From Chrysogorgia sp. JL179-B06 (lineage: Eukaryota > Cnidaria > Anthozoa > Scleralcyonacea > Chrysogorgiidae), in the NCBI GenBank assembly GCA_035772405.1, contig JAYKKM010000178.1, positions 310,001 through 374,000 on the forward strand: a stretch of 64,000 bases of DNA. Reading direction: 5' to 3'. Position 1 is the stretch's first letter. The number at the start of each line of letters is the position of its first letter. A program made the position numbers and the translations under genes. The notes under the pieces were generated by a model. That model was given only the letters and a program-made list of their open reading frames with translations, searched no databases and was not told the origin of the DNA. Below are positions 1-11,375 of this stretch, piece after piece.

Positions 1-1143
1 GTGAAAGTGAACCATCTGTTGTTTATGGATGATCTGAAATTGTATTTGTATGGAAAGAGCGAAGAACAGGCAAGCACACTGATCAACACGGTGCAATTAT
101 TTAACGAGGATATTGGGATGGAATTTGGATTGAAAAAATGTGGAGTGCTGATGGTGAAGAGAGGGAAAGTGCAGAAAAGTAAAGGAATAGAACTGCCAAG
201 TGGAGAAGTGATGAAGGAAATTGAGGATGATGGATACAAGTACCTTGGAATCCTGGAGGAGGAAATGAGAAGTAAATTCAAGAAGGAATACTTGAGATTG
301 AGCTTAGTGTTGGGCTCGAAACTGAGTGGAAGGAATACGATTGATACATACAGTATCAGCTGTGAAATGTGTATCAGATCGGAGGAAAACAATCTGGGGT
401 GGTATGTGAAGAAAAGTGTGGAACCAACGCTAGTGCAGGTAAGAGAAAGTGATTTGCTGAAAACAGAAGAATGCAAAAAGAGGATTATAAGAGCGAGAAG
501 GAGAAGGTAGAGAGATGGGAAAACAAGGCCATGTATGGACAGTTCTATAGAGGACTGAAAGAGAATCCTGGCATCGATCAAGAAAAATCATGGTTGTGCT
601 TACGGAAGGGAGATTTGAAGCCAGAAACTGAGGCCCTACTCTGTGCAGCACAGGAGCAAGCGTTGAGGACAAAATACGTGATATGCCGGATGTGTGGTGA
701 GAAAGGGGAGACAGTGTGGCATATTGTGAATGGGTGTAGTTGGGTTGAAGAGAGCTGACAAGTGGTACGAACATGAGGCTGAGGGAGTCGTGGAGAATGA
801 GGAGGCGAAGGTGTTGTGGGATTTTATGGTGCAGTGTGACAGAAAGACCAAGCATACCTGTAGAATACCAGACATTGTGTTGATAGACAAAAAGAAGAAT
901 AAGTGTGTGATAGTTGATGTGGCAATCCCTGAGGACGGTAAAGTAGCAAGAAGGGAAGACGAGAAGGTTGAGAGGTATGAGGAGTTGAGGATTGAAATTG
1001 GAAAGTTGTGGAAAATAAAGAAGGTGGATGTTGTGCCGGTGGTAATAGGAGCACTTGGATCTGTCAGCAAGAGACTCGGAAAAGTCAAAGAGACCACTAA
1101 GATACCACAGCTACAAAAGACATTGGTACAGCGCACATTCTAA
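1..1143 (+). pseudogene. Degraded non-LTR retrotransposon, RT C-terminus plus restriction-like endonuclease
   Basis: The 3' part of an R2/NeSL-like (RLE-type) non-LTR element, broken by frame changes. Frame 1 (1-510) opens with HLLFMDDLKLY, the reverse transcriptase catalytic motif with F in place of the usual Y. It continues with GMEFGLKKC and YKYLGIL of the RT/thumb region. A second frame (471-758) carries RGDLKPETE and a CRMCGEKGETVWHIVNGC zinc knuckle. A third (730-1143) carries KWYEHEAEGVVENEEAKVLWDF, then DIVLIDKKKNKCVIVDVAIP and VVPVVIGALG, the PD-(D/E)XK-type endonuclease region. The frame shifts at about 470-510 and 740-760 show it is dead. The 5' part lies outside the window. Assignment to the RLE group is by motif order. 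Confidence 0.75.
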
Positions 1144-1254
1144 GAAAGAAAGGTATTGCAATAATGCAGTAAGGTCGGGGCTTAGTCTACAGGCAGTAGA
1201 TAGCCCCGCTCTGAGGTATCCAGCGATAACATCTACGCTGTGCGAACTTCTCAT

Positions 1255-1621
1255 AATAATAAAAAAACATGTGCAAAAATATGGTTTTCCTCACACGGAA
1301 AACGTTACGAACACTGTCACTGTTCACACTGACATAAAAGTGCTGGAGAACGAAGAAGTAAAGTTATGGGATTTTTCTATACAAACAGAGTAAAAAATAG
1401 ACTATAATAAGCCTGACGTTCTGATACTGATAAGAAGACGAAAACCAGCTTTATAATTGATATAGCGTGCCCATTTGACACAAGAATTGTGAGAAAAGAG
1501 AGAGAGAGAAAGTTGAAGTCTATACGGTTCTTAAATATGAGATATTGAAATGTTGGAAGGTTGAAGTAGAGAAAGTGCTGATCATAGTACCAATCAGTAC
1601 AAATCTGTGTAAATCAGATAT
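1255..1621 (+). pseudogene. Second decayed RLE-type retroelement fragment
   Basis: A more decayed piece of the same endonuclease region from a different subfamily. Readable blocks are LENEEVKLWDFSIQTE (about 1340-1390), IIDIACPFDTRIVRKERER (about 1455-1510) and EILKCWKVEVEKVLIIVPIST (about 1541-1603), in different frames and with stops. It follows the first fragment directly, as in nested or tandem 3' ends. Confidence 0.55.
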
Positions 1622-1858
<237 letters not shown>

Positions 1859-1939
1859 TAATACACTTTTACTCTATTGTTACAAACAATAGAGGATAAG
1901 TGTTGGGACAAAGACACGAGGAAGAAAGGATTAAGGCAG

Positions 1940-3745
1940 AGATGAGATGTCAACTGCGCACACAAATCGTCAAATTATTTTCATCTAGCTTTTCTCACAT
2001 GACTCTTCGTGTTGTATTTCGTCATTCACTTCGCTACCCAGTTGCGAACATAACTTAAACTCGCGACCCTGCGATGCTAGTGCAGTGCTCTGACCACTGA
2101 GCTACGGAGGCCGTTGCCGAGAGAATAGTTATGATTTCTGTATATATATGATGGTGGTAATGGCACTTAATACATAAAGCCGTTTACGGTTGCATTTATC
2201 AAACAATGTTGAACAAGATTTTTACCATGACTGGACCACAATCAGCGACTTGGAACATAAGCCACTTAACAGAGATCATAACAATTACCGACACTTACAA
2301 AAGACTTCACACCCATGCATTACGCAACACCCACTCCCACTAATTATGACTCAAACAAACGATTACGTAATGAACCAAATGAGTAATAAAACGTGTTGTG
2401 CTGCGTAGGCAGTGTAGAAATACAAATCAAATATCTAGAAAGGTTGGTGTACTGCCGAAATAGCGTGTAGTCTAACCTTTCGAGCGAAGGCCCTTTGTCA
2501 GTTAACTCTCTGACGTAAGTTCATTTCTTCCCTTCGTAAGTTCACTTCTTCGTCAGTTCACTTCTTCGTCACTCTCTCACGTAATGAACCAGATGTATAT
2601 ATTGACAATGAGTACTTACGTTGAAGACGACCGCCGCTGAGGCCGTCGAGACGTCAGTATAGTCTTTTTCAAGACTACAACAACTTGGGCGATCAACTTC
2701 ACACTTCTAATAACTTGATCTGTACACGATTATACGCCATGTGTTTCAATGCCGCATGAAGTGCCTATGCGGAGTTTGGGGATACATATTTGTGATCTTT
2801 GGAATCTCTTGAGAAGAATTGTAAAATAATTTGTCTTAATTTCATCTTCATGCAAAAGGAAGGAAAAGCCCTTGCTAAAGTTGATTTGATATTCCAGGAA
2901 ATGACGTCAAAGCATGAGGGACACGCAAAGACATTACACAATGTCTAGTCTATTTAATGTTCAGAGCGAAACTTTCTTTTTATTTCACTGTTGAATCAGT
3001 GTGCAATATGTCGATTGACGTCATTTCATGTGAAAAGTAAATCAACTTGAAGAAGATATATTACATTTCTTCTTGGTAGAACCCAAAGATTGCGAATATG
3101 TAAAATTCCCAAACCCCGGATAAGCACTTTAAGGTTTTTTGTTTATTGACCGAACTGGTTTTGTAGCGCGGATTTTGGCTTAATTGTTGATTCGCGAATA
3201 CAGAAATGTTCCACGAACACAAGGCAAAACCTTTTAAAAAGGAATTGTGTATCAGCGGTCATGTTTAGCTCACTGGTTGGTTTCGAAGTCAAAAGGATGC
3301 AGTTGGGCAACTAAATTCATGAATAACGAAAATGAAACACGTCAAGTTAAGCCACTTGCGCTTACGGGTGTATGGTCAACTGAATCTCTGTGAACATACT
3401 CACTGATCACTATAAAGCCCTCGCGATTTAGCATACATTTAGGTGAGAGTACGCAACTTTTCAAAGAGCTTGTGCAAGTCAACGGGTGGGCGATTAAAAA
3501 CATATACAGTAATCGGGTTAAATGTTTACATTGTAGCGTGAAGCCAGGTTAAATAATCGAATACTCTATGGTTGCATGTATACTGCCGAAATATTATGTT
3601 GGATGTCTAACGTTTCGAGCGAAGGCCGGCCTTCGTCATGAGAGAGCGAAATGCAAGAGTATTCGATTATAGCATAAAGCTGTGAAGTAAGACTTAATTT
3701 TATTCTTAAAGTGTGAGTAAAACTTACTTTACTCAAAGCCTTCAA
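1940..3745. repeat. Tandem segmental duplication, copy 1
   Basis: About 1.8 kb that recurs at 3805-5400 in the same orientation with small indels. Both copies contain the tRNA-like head, the string AACAAGATTTTTACCA, a GGAAATGACGTCAAAGCA block and the end motif GTCTAACGTTTCGAGCGAAGG. No intact ORF is supported. Confidence 0.8.
2044..2113 (-). repeat. tRNA-derived SINE head
   Basis: On the minus strand this reads GGCCTCCGTAGCTCAGTGG followed by TCAGAGCACTG, a typical Pol III A box with D-arm. A decayed B-box-like GCGAGTTTAA follows at the usual spacing. The anticodon arm does not fold cleanly, so this is a SINE remnant and not a tRNA gene. It is shared by both copies of the duplication. Confidence 0.55.
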
Positions 3746-3804
3746 TAAAGTTACAATTTTACTTATATTTTGAGTAACTACACAACTAACTCAAACATGA
3801 GTAA

Positions 3805-5400
3805 AATATCAGCTGCGCACACAAATCGTTAAATTATTTTCATCTATAGCTTTTCTCACATGACTCTTCGTGTTGTATTTCGTCCTTCACTTCACTACCC
3901 TGCAGTTGCGAACATCAAGGCCTTCCGGCTGGAATTAAACTCGCGACCCTGCGTGTTCACTGAGCTACGGAGGCCGTTGCCGAGAGCCTAGTTATGAGTT
4001 CTGTATATATAATGGGGGGAATGGCACTTAATATACATAAAGCCGTTTACGATTGCATTTATCAAACAACGTTGAACAAGATTTTTACCAACTTGTATAA
4101 CTTGTAAACACGACATTGACTGGACCACAATCAGCGACTTGGAACATAAGCCACTTAACAGATCATAACAATTACCCGACACCTTACAAGAGACTTCACA
4201 CCCACCAACGAACAATAGGCCCACGCTTAACGCATTATACGCAACACGTAATGAACCAAATGAGTAATAAAACGTGTTGTGCTGCGTAGGCAGTGTAGAA
4301 ATACAAATCAAATATCTAAAAAGGCCGGTCTACTGCCGAAATAGCATGTAAGTAGTCTAACGTTTCGAGCGAAGGTCCTTTGTCAGTCCACTCTCTGACG
4401 TAAGTTCACTTCTTCACTTCGTAAGTTCACTTCTTCGTCAGTTCACTCTCTCACGTAATGAACTAGATGTATATATTGGCAATGAGTACTTGACGTTGAA
4501 GATGACCGCCGCTGAGTCCGTCGAAACGGCAGTATAGTCTTTTTCAAGACTACAACAACTTGGGCGATCAACTTCACACTTCTGCAAAAGGAAGGAAACG
4601 CCCTTGCCAAAGTTGATTTGATATTCCAGGAAATGACGTCAAAGCAGGAACACGCAAAGACATTACACAATGTCTAGTCTTTAATTTTCAAAGCGAAACT
4701 TTCTTTTTATTTCACTGTTGAATCAGTGTGCAATATGTCGATTGACGTCATTTCATGTGAAAAGTAAATCAACTTGAACAAGATATATTACATTTCTTCT
4801 TGGTAGAACCATGTAAAATTCCCAAACACTGGTTTTGTAGCGCGGATTTTGGCTTAATTGTTGATTCGCGAATTCAGAAATGTTCCACGAACACAAGGCA
4901 AAACCTTTTAAAAAGGAATTGTGTATCAGCGGTCATGTTTAGCTCACTGGTTGGTTTCGAAGTCAAAAGGATGCAGTTGGGCAACTAAATTCACGAATAA
5001 CGAAAATGAAACACGTCAAGTTAAGCCACTTGCTTACGGGTGTATGGTCAACTGAATCTCTGTGAACATACTCACTGATCACTATAAAGCCCTCGCGATT
5101 TAGCATAAATTTAGGTGAGAGTACGCAACTTTTCAAAGAGCTTTTGCAAGTCAACGAGTGGGCGCGATTAAAAACATAAACAGTAATCGGGTTAAATGTT
5201 TACATTCTAAGCCAGGTTAAATAATCGAGTACTCTAATGGTGCATCATGTACTGGCGAAATAGTGTGTTGGATGTCTAACATTTCGAGCGAAGGCCCTTC
5301 TTGTGAAACGCAAGAGTATTCGATTATAGCATAAAGCTGTGAAGTAAGACTTAAGTTTACTCTTAAAGTGTGAGTAAAACTTAAGTTTACTCAAAGCCTT
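3805..5400. repeat. Tandem segmental duplication, copy 2
   Basis: Second copy of the 1940-3745 unit. The tRNA-like head (about 3913-3975, minus strand) has lost part of its anticodon arm but keeps TAGCTCAGTG and a better B box (GAGTTTAATTCC). The copies differ by many indels, so the duplication is not recent. Confidence 0.75.
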
Positions 5401-5411
5401 AGATGTACACA

Positions 5412-5560
5412 ACCAGTGGCGGATCCAGGATTTTGAAAAGGGGGTTCCAAGCTCAGTCCTAAGTGACGACACGTTTCTAGGGGGTCCGAGGGCATGACAC
5501 CCAGGATTCTTTGAATTTTGGGTTTCTAAAACAGCATGGGCACTTTTGAGCAAAATATAA
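5412..5560. mobile_element. Possible hAT element end
   Basis: The sequence CAGTGGCGGATCCAGGATTT at about 5412 resembles the 5' end of many hAT transposons. I do not find a matching inverted terminus or 8 bp duplication, so this is probably a truncated copy. Confidence 0.35.
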
Positions 5561-5814
5561 AGTTCTGAAATCCCATTTTTTAACAGTGTATCTCGTCATT
5601 TTTAAGATATATTTCTATAAAGTAGAATAGATAATTACAAAAATAAACAACTGCTGTCAACAATTTCGCTGGCGGCGAGATAGCCAGCTATGTAGGCTAC
5701 TTGCGACAATGTAACAGATAACATAATAATGTCATAATATGCAAGATAATAAATAACTAATTATTTCGAGCATAAAGAACATGCTCGGCTTCATTAAGGG
5801 GACAACTCAATATT

Positions 5815-6060
5815 CTAACGATATAATAAAGTTAAAATTTTACTCATATTTTGAGTAACTACACAACTAACTCAAACATATGAGTAAATTAAACCTTACT
5901 GTTGAGTTTTATTTTGCTCAAAGACTGAGTAATTAAACACAACTCAATATTTTGAGTAGAATTAAAATTTTACTCGTATTTTGAGTGACGACACAACCAA
6001 CTCAAAGATAAGTAAAAGTTACTCGTGATGTATAACAGTAAAACTCCTGTTTTTTTACTC
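5815..6060. repeat. ACTCAAA/TGAGTAA-rich tandem repeat
   Basis: Repeated phrases such as TTTTACTC.TATTTTGAGT and ACACAACTAACTCAAA, about 120 bp apart. Related phrases occur at 3700-3810 and 5340-5400. No coding potential is seen. Confidence 0.5.
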
Positions 6061-6276
6061 GAAGACTGAGTAATGAAATACAGCTTATAGCATTCTGAAA
6101 GACAAGAAAATTCTATTGATATGAGGCTGAAGTAAAAATAATACCCAATTCGCTTTTCCAAGTAGAGATTAAATCTTACTTGTGCGTTTTGAGCATCGTC
6201 ACGACCGGTATATTTCATGGACATGGGTGTATAGTATATTGCGACGACAGAATCTCCTGCTTTTTATCGAGAGGAG

Positions 6277-6870
6277 AACGTACAGTAGAAGAAAGTGAAT
6301 TTCATTTCTGTACGTTTACGGGAATATTCTAACATTTTGACATATCGAATGAATTCTTTGTATGTAGCAGAAGAAAGTGAACTTCATCATGTGTGTAAAT
6401 TTATGGCAAAATTTTAACATTTTGATATATCGAATGAAATCTTTGTATGCAGGCCCGGATTTACCTATAGGCTTACCAGGCTATAGCCTGTAGGCCCACA
6501 ATTTGGACAGCCCACGTTTTGGGACGAAACAAAATTTAGACACTATTTCAAAATTTCTACTTTTCAAACATAATTAGTTTTCTACTTTGTTAATCAAAAT
6601 ACACTATTCTTCATTCAAAAATGAGAAACTCTGTTAAGAATGGAATTTCACACCTTTATATTTTGCTCAAAATGTGGGAAATGCTGTTTCAGAGAACCAA
6701 AATTCAAAACAATCCCGGCGGGGAATACCCCCGGCCCCCTAGAAAAGTGTAGCCTGTAGGCCCAAAATTGGTAAATCCGGGCCTGTTTGTATGTAGTAGA
6801 AGAAAGTAAATTTTATTTCTGTAAATTTATGGTAATGCTCTAGCATTTTGACATATCGAATGGATGCTCT
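6277..6870. repeat. About 84 bp direct repeat, three copies
   Basis: Three copies of a unit running from AGAAGAAAGTGAATTTCAT to TTTTGACATATCGAATGAAT, starting near 6280, 6368 and 6794. A hAT MITE separates copies 2 and 3 and lies exactly at a unit boundary. Confidence 0.7.
6450..6785. mobile_element. hAT-type MITE with 8 bp target duplication
   Basis: A 336 bp non-autonomous element with inverted termini CAGGCCCGGATTTACC...GGTAAATCCGGGCCTG. It is flanked by a perfect 8 bp duplication TTTGTATG (6442-6449 and 6786-6793). CAG ends and 8 bp duplications define hAT elements. It has no ORF. Confidence 0.85.
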
Positions 6871-7654
6871 GCACAATGTGTTAACATGCACAAATGAATT
6901 ATCAAGCTTGGTTGTGGGAGAAGATTACCATTAACTTATCTGAGAATAGTTTGAAACCAAAAGTGAGACTGGATTTACATTAGTTTTGCTCAAAATATAA
7001 TATTTTCTAAACCTGCATATACGATTACTTTTATCTGTTGTTACCAACTTTGCTTGCCATTTTCTCCAACACTCTATTTCCGGTGTTAATTGTTTAAAAT
7101 CTATTAACTAGAAAAGTAATCCCTGATTTTTTCAGGATTTTTTCTGAATATATTCTTCATTAAAATAATGGATCCTTTTAGCCTATTTTTACAACCTAAA
7201 TGTTTATGTATATTTTTAATATTACAAAATATTTTTTGCTTCATGCAGTAGGTATGACAACAGGAAACACAATTACACTAAAAGCCTTCATTAATTTGTT
7301 TGTTGGTCTGTAAACTAATTGTCTCATTAAGGTTATTGACTAATTATGTATAGTTTTTTATTAGATTTAGCGTGTAAGAACATACTTTTCAGACTTTCAC
7401 ATTTATCTGTTGGATTATATAAAATGCTATTCTGTTAGAGCATGTTGATTGTTGTAAGCTATAAAATGATTTAAAAAAGCATTAATAATTCATGAGGAAA
7501 ACACAAAGGAAATCAGTACCGTGTCGTTGGTTTTATATGTGATAAAATTTCATCCTAATTTACATAAACTTTAGCTTTGATTTTCTTGGCTTAGACAACA
7601 TCGATTTTCAAAATTACTACGCCAATGAACTTATCAAATGGGTCGTTTTTCAAG
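6871..7654. other. AT-rich stretch with no recognised feature
   Basis: About 780 bp of AT-rich sequence upstream of the first recognised kinase exon. I looked here for the missing first strand of the PH domain and did not find a convincing exon. Confidence 0.4.
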
Positions 7655-7757
7655 CCGTTTAATAAACTCGCAGCACGTGTTTTATCAAATATAAAACACT
7701 CGGGCTACGTCCTCGTGTTTTATATCTGATAAAACACTGCTGCTCGTTTATTAAACA
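7655..7757. repeat. Short foldback repeat
   Basis: Inverted arms GTTTAATAAACTCGCAGCA / TGCTGCTCGTTTATTAAAC enclose a second inverted pair around TGTTTTATC. Similar hairpins built on GTGTTTTA phrases occur at 11265-11375 and 48885-48985. Confidence 0.55.
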
Positions 7758-7945
7758 GTACATAGAGCTTGTTGGATCATCTATTCTCTCCAAATGGGAG
7801 TGAATACACCGCTATCCTAAAAATGAATGTGGTTCCCTTAAAACGCAGAAAACGAAGAAGGGATTGTATGTTTTCTCCCAGACCCTTAGATTCTAATCTG
7901 GACCTGGTTTTGATTCACATTTTAAATGATCTTTTTTGTTTCTAG

Positions 7946-8011
7946 CGATGGAAGAAATGCTATTTTCGATTGCAAGAAAAAAAGAAGTTATGTTATGCAA
8001 AGGAGCCAACA
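7946..8011 (+). CDS. DGK exon: PH domain, strands 2-3
   Basis: 66 nt, phase 0 at both ends, between TTTCTAG and GTAAGTG. It codes RWKKCYFRLQ followed by a lysine-rich turn and LCYAKEPT. The basic KxR..FxL pattern is the classic phosphoinositide-binding start of a PH domain. The preceding PH exon, which should carry the first strand, was not found. Confidence 0.85.
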
Positions 8012-8261
8012 GTAAGTGTGTCGTAGTAATGTTGATGCCAAGCAGCCGTGTGTCGTTCATTACGAACAAAATTACTAAAACCTGATGTATAATATGATAT
8101 TAAATTTCATTATCAGGTGGAGTCTGCACGCAGGCTAGTGACGTCTGAGATTTGGTCGACTTCCAACGTGTTAAACTATTGCGCATATATAGTCAGAACC
8201 GTGCTGGGTATCTGTCTAATAACCGTACTGGCTAACAAATGCTTCTATCATTGATGTCTAG

Positions 8262-8342
8262 GAAGAGTTATTCACTGAAGTGGACATACAAGATTCCAGT
8301 GTTGCTGAAACAAGTATAAAGAATGTCAATAATAGTTTTTCG
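8262..8342 (+). CDS. DGK exon: PH domain, middle
   Basis: 81 nt, phase 0, acceptor TGTCTAG and donor GTTAGT. It codes FTEVDIQDSSVAETSIKN then VNNSFS, matching the DGK delta/eta segment that follows the basic strand pair. It joins in frame to the exons on both sides. Confidence 0.88.
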
Positions 8343-8849
8343 GTTAGTAGACTAACGTGTTTTGTTCATAACCAGAAGCTCAAGGAGGCTCAAATATGTC
8401 GGGCAAGCAACTATACCCCTGGTATCTCTAAATAAAATATTTGGTGGAGTTAAAATATCAACTGCACATTGTTGTATATATGAAGCTTCAACCTCGTTCT
8501 TCTGAATTCCATTTTGTTCTTTCAGTGGAGTTCGGAAGAATGGGGTTGGAGCTCTGCGCGTGTGTGTTGGTGCATCGTGAATTCCAAGCAGTTGATCTAT
8601 GACTTTATGTATTTTTAATTTCAACGGGAAGGCGCCTCGAGTCCCGTTCGCGCTCTTTCCGTTTGGGTATTTTCTGTATTTACATTAATATCTAATAAAA
8701 TCTATCAAAAAAAATATTACTTACCAAATATTCAAAACACTCTTTCTCATGTTTGATCTATTACTTGCCAAATATTTAAAAATACAGAACACCTACAATT
8801 TGATTTTAGTGGCACTTTAAATTAAATACAGTTTTGAAGCACTTGTTAA

Positions 8850-9388
8850 AGTGGTACTACGATCAATATTTTTACGTATTTATAAAGCAGAGCTTCTAAA
8901 TATTACTCGGTCGAAACCGTTTTGCGATTCGACGATGGCAAGTATTATTTTTCTGACTCCGAATCTGGAGTTGTTATGTCCGCCATTAATCGTTCATGTT
9001 CCTGACCAGCGTAACGAAGTGACGTCAGACTCCACAATCCACATGGCTAATTCTTCAAGTAAATCAAGGTCGTTTTTCAAATTCTTCGTCTGAAAGGCTG
9101 AACATTTCATCTACTTCTCGAAGAAAAAAGTAACCTCGACTGAAATTCAGGCGTAGCATTGAGAATCTGACGTCACAAACAATATTACCTTTTGAAATTG
9201 CGGGCTCACTTGCAACACGTTTTTAGTAATGGTTGCCTAAATAATAGTGATTTCAGAGCTCAAAATACTTACTTCAAAATACCATTTTTTAGTTTTTTTT
9301 ACATCGATGATCACTTTCGACCCTGAAATACTATTCTATGCTAAAGAAAATCTAAAAGACGGGGGTGAATTTTCATTGTAGTGCCACT
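8850..9388. mobile_element. TTAA-flanked MITE in DGK intron
   Basis: A 539 bp element with short inverted termini AGTGGTACTAC / GTAGTGCCACT. It is flanked by TTAA on both sides (8846-8849, 9389-9392), as for piggyBac and Kolobok relatives. The internal sequence has no credible ORF. Confidence 0.6.
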
Positions 9389-9680
9389 TTAACTATTAGT
9401 CGTCTTATGTGTTTTTACTGTTTGCATATAATAAACTCATTTAAAAATAATAGAACAGAGACTATATAAGTTATACATACATTTCTAAACAGTTATTGTA
9501 AGAACTCGTTCACCATTGTTTACACGTATTTCAAAGCTGTAGTTGAATTATTTTGTTTGCATCGTGTATACAAATCCTTTATCCATCTTAATCTTAGTGC
9601 AGTCACTAGTTTAAAAACATGCCCACGCTGTGATATATCATGTGTTGGTTGACGTAAGCTCTATTCTCTCTACATTTCAG

Positions 9681-9782
9681 ATCATCATGCCATTCCACAC
9701 TCTTATTTTGTGCGGTGATTCACGACGTGAAATGGAAGAGTGGATTGGTGCTTTGAGGAATGTGACATTGAGGAATTCTAAT
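9681..9782 (+). CDS. DGK exon: PH domain C-terminal helix
   Basis: 102 nt, phase 0, acceptor TACATTTCAG and donor GTATGT. It codes IIMPFHTLILCGDSRREMEE then WIGALRNV. The invariant Trp of the last PH helix is present (EEWIGAL). This ends the PH domain. Confidence 0.92.
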
Positions 9783-10189
9783 GTATGTTTTTTAGTTTAC
9801 ACATTTGTTGAAGTAATTAGGCCTTTAGAGACAAAAATAATAATAATTACAGGTGTATATTATAGCGTTTCTTTAGGACATCCTATTGAAAGACCAGGCG
9901 GAAAGCGTATCTAATTATAAATATCAAAGCCCAGCATATTATTTTCATAAAAGCCATTGAGTCGGACGCGAGAGTAAAATCATAATATTTAATAAAGTTC
10001 TAACGTTTCGTTGTTATTATCACAACATCTTCAGAGAATAATTTACATCAATCAATAACTTTATTTAATGAGGTTAAACACATTACAATCGCAGACTTAT
10101 AAACTTGTGGACCTCCGTGATAGTTATATCATATAGTAATATATCATAAAATGGATAAATAATAGGTTAATATTCTAAGTACATATAAA

Positions 10190-10935
10190 TATTAAAAAAT
10201 AAAGAAGCCTAAAATTATATTATGATATAGGGAAAAGTCAAAGTCTATATACATTTCCTTTAAAAACTTAATGTAATTATCTTTAAAAACTCGAATGCTG
10301 GAACTTGATCTAATGTTGACAGGTAACGTATTCCATAATTTACTGGCTGAAATAACAAATGTCCTCCAGCCTTCTGTTTCCCTCTTGTATTTTGGACAAT
10401 GTAACGTAATTTTGCCGTATCTGCACTGAGATCTCTCCGAAATATCACTGACACGTATTATTTTATCTGATAAATACTCTAGGCATTGCCCATTAAGACA
10501 TTTATATATGTGACACAACTTATTCATGTTAATTTCTAAAATGCCAGTCTAGTTTCTCAAATAATTTTACAGTTCGTTCTTCTCTAGTTTTCACATGGAG
10601 TATTACTCTGGCTGCTCTCTTTTGCAATCTGAAAACTCTTTTAATGTTGTTTTTCGTTGTCATACTCCAGACCGATCCGCCATATGTTAGTATAGGTTTT
10701 ATTGTGGCGTTGTAAAATAGGACTCTTTCTTTTGTTGGTATAGATAATGTCTAATAGATCGTAAGATATACCTATACTGTACGTTGGGCAAGTTTTTGGC
10801 GAATATAATCGATATGATTGCTAAAAGAAAGGTCCTGATCGATGTAGACTCCAAGGAGCTTGTAGTTGGTAGTTTCATTTCGGGTATCTCCTTTACGTAT
10901 TAATTTCAAGTTTTAGATTTTCGGAAGGACCTTAA
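10190..10935 (-). pseudogene. CR1/L2-like LINE, RT C-terminal remnant
   Basis: The minus strand codes CHIYKCLNGQCLEYLSDKI and later ASKLWNTLPVNIRSS and FKDNYIKFL (10192-10527). This is the conserved tail of CR1/L2/Rex-type reverse transcriptases. Upstream on the same strand (10528-10930), blocks such as GVYIDQ, LQRHNKTYTNIWRIGL and SFQIAKESS continue the RT in broken frames. It is a dead 3' fragment inserted antisense to the host gene. Confidence 0.7.
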
Positions 10936-11075
10936 CATTTTCTAGAGCTCCTAATCCTAACAATAACCCTAACCTTGATCCTAACCTTAAACCTAATCCT
11001 AACCGTATCTAGCCCTAACCTAACGAAAAATAAAGACCAGATAAAAACAGAAAGGTCCTTTTGAGTCATCTCTTA
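10920..11075. mobile_element. MITE with telomere-like interior, degraded copy
   Basis: The interior consists of variant CCTAACC/CCTAATCC units. It ends in ATAAAGACCAG...AGAAAGGTCCTTTTGAGTCA. The same arrangement occurs in inverted orientation at 58053-58230, so both are copies of one family. The left end here is truncated (GGAAGGACCTT only). Confidence 0.6.
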
Positions 11076-11264
11076 GCCAGCCCCACAATATTCTGCTGCT
11101 AGAGAAATTTGTACTAATTCAAACGTTGATGATATTGAACGTTATACTATAGATTGTATACACTTTTTCACTCAAATCCTCTACCCGTTTAGGCAGGAAA
11201 AAAAGCTAAATTCCTTGTATGACGTCACACTCATTAGCATTTTAAAAACATAATTAAGAAATAA

Positions 11265-11375
11265 AAAACGTGTCGCGTGTGATTATCGAGTTATAATGGC
11301 ACGAGAGATGCGTGTAAAACACGAGGCGATAGCCGAGTGTTTTACTAGCTTCTCGAGTGCCATTATAACTCGATA
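11265..11375. repeat. Short foldback repeat
   Basis: Inverted arms ATTATCGAGTTATAATGGCA / TGCCATTATAACTCGATAAT around a spacer rich in GTGTTTTAC phrases. It belongs to the same loose class as 7655-7757 and 48885-48985. Confidence 0.6.
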
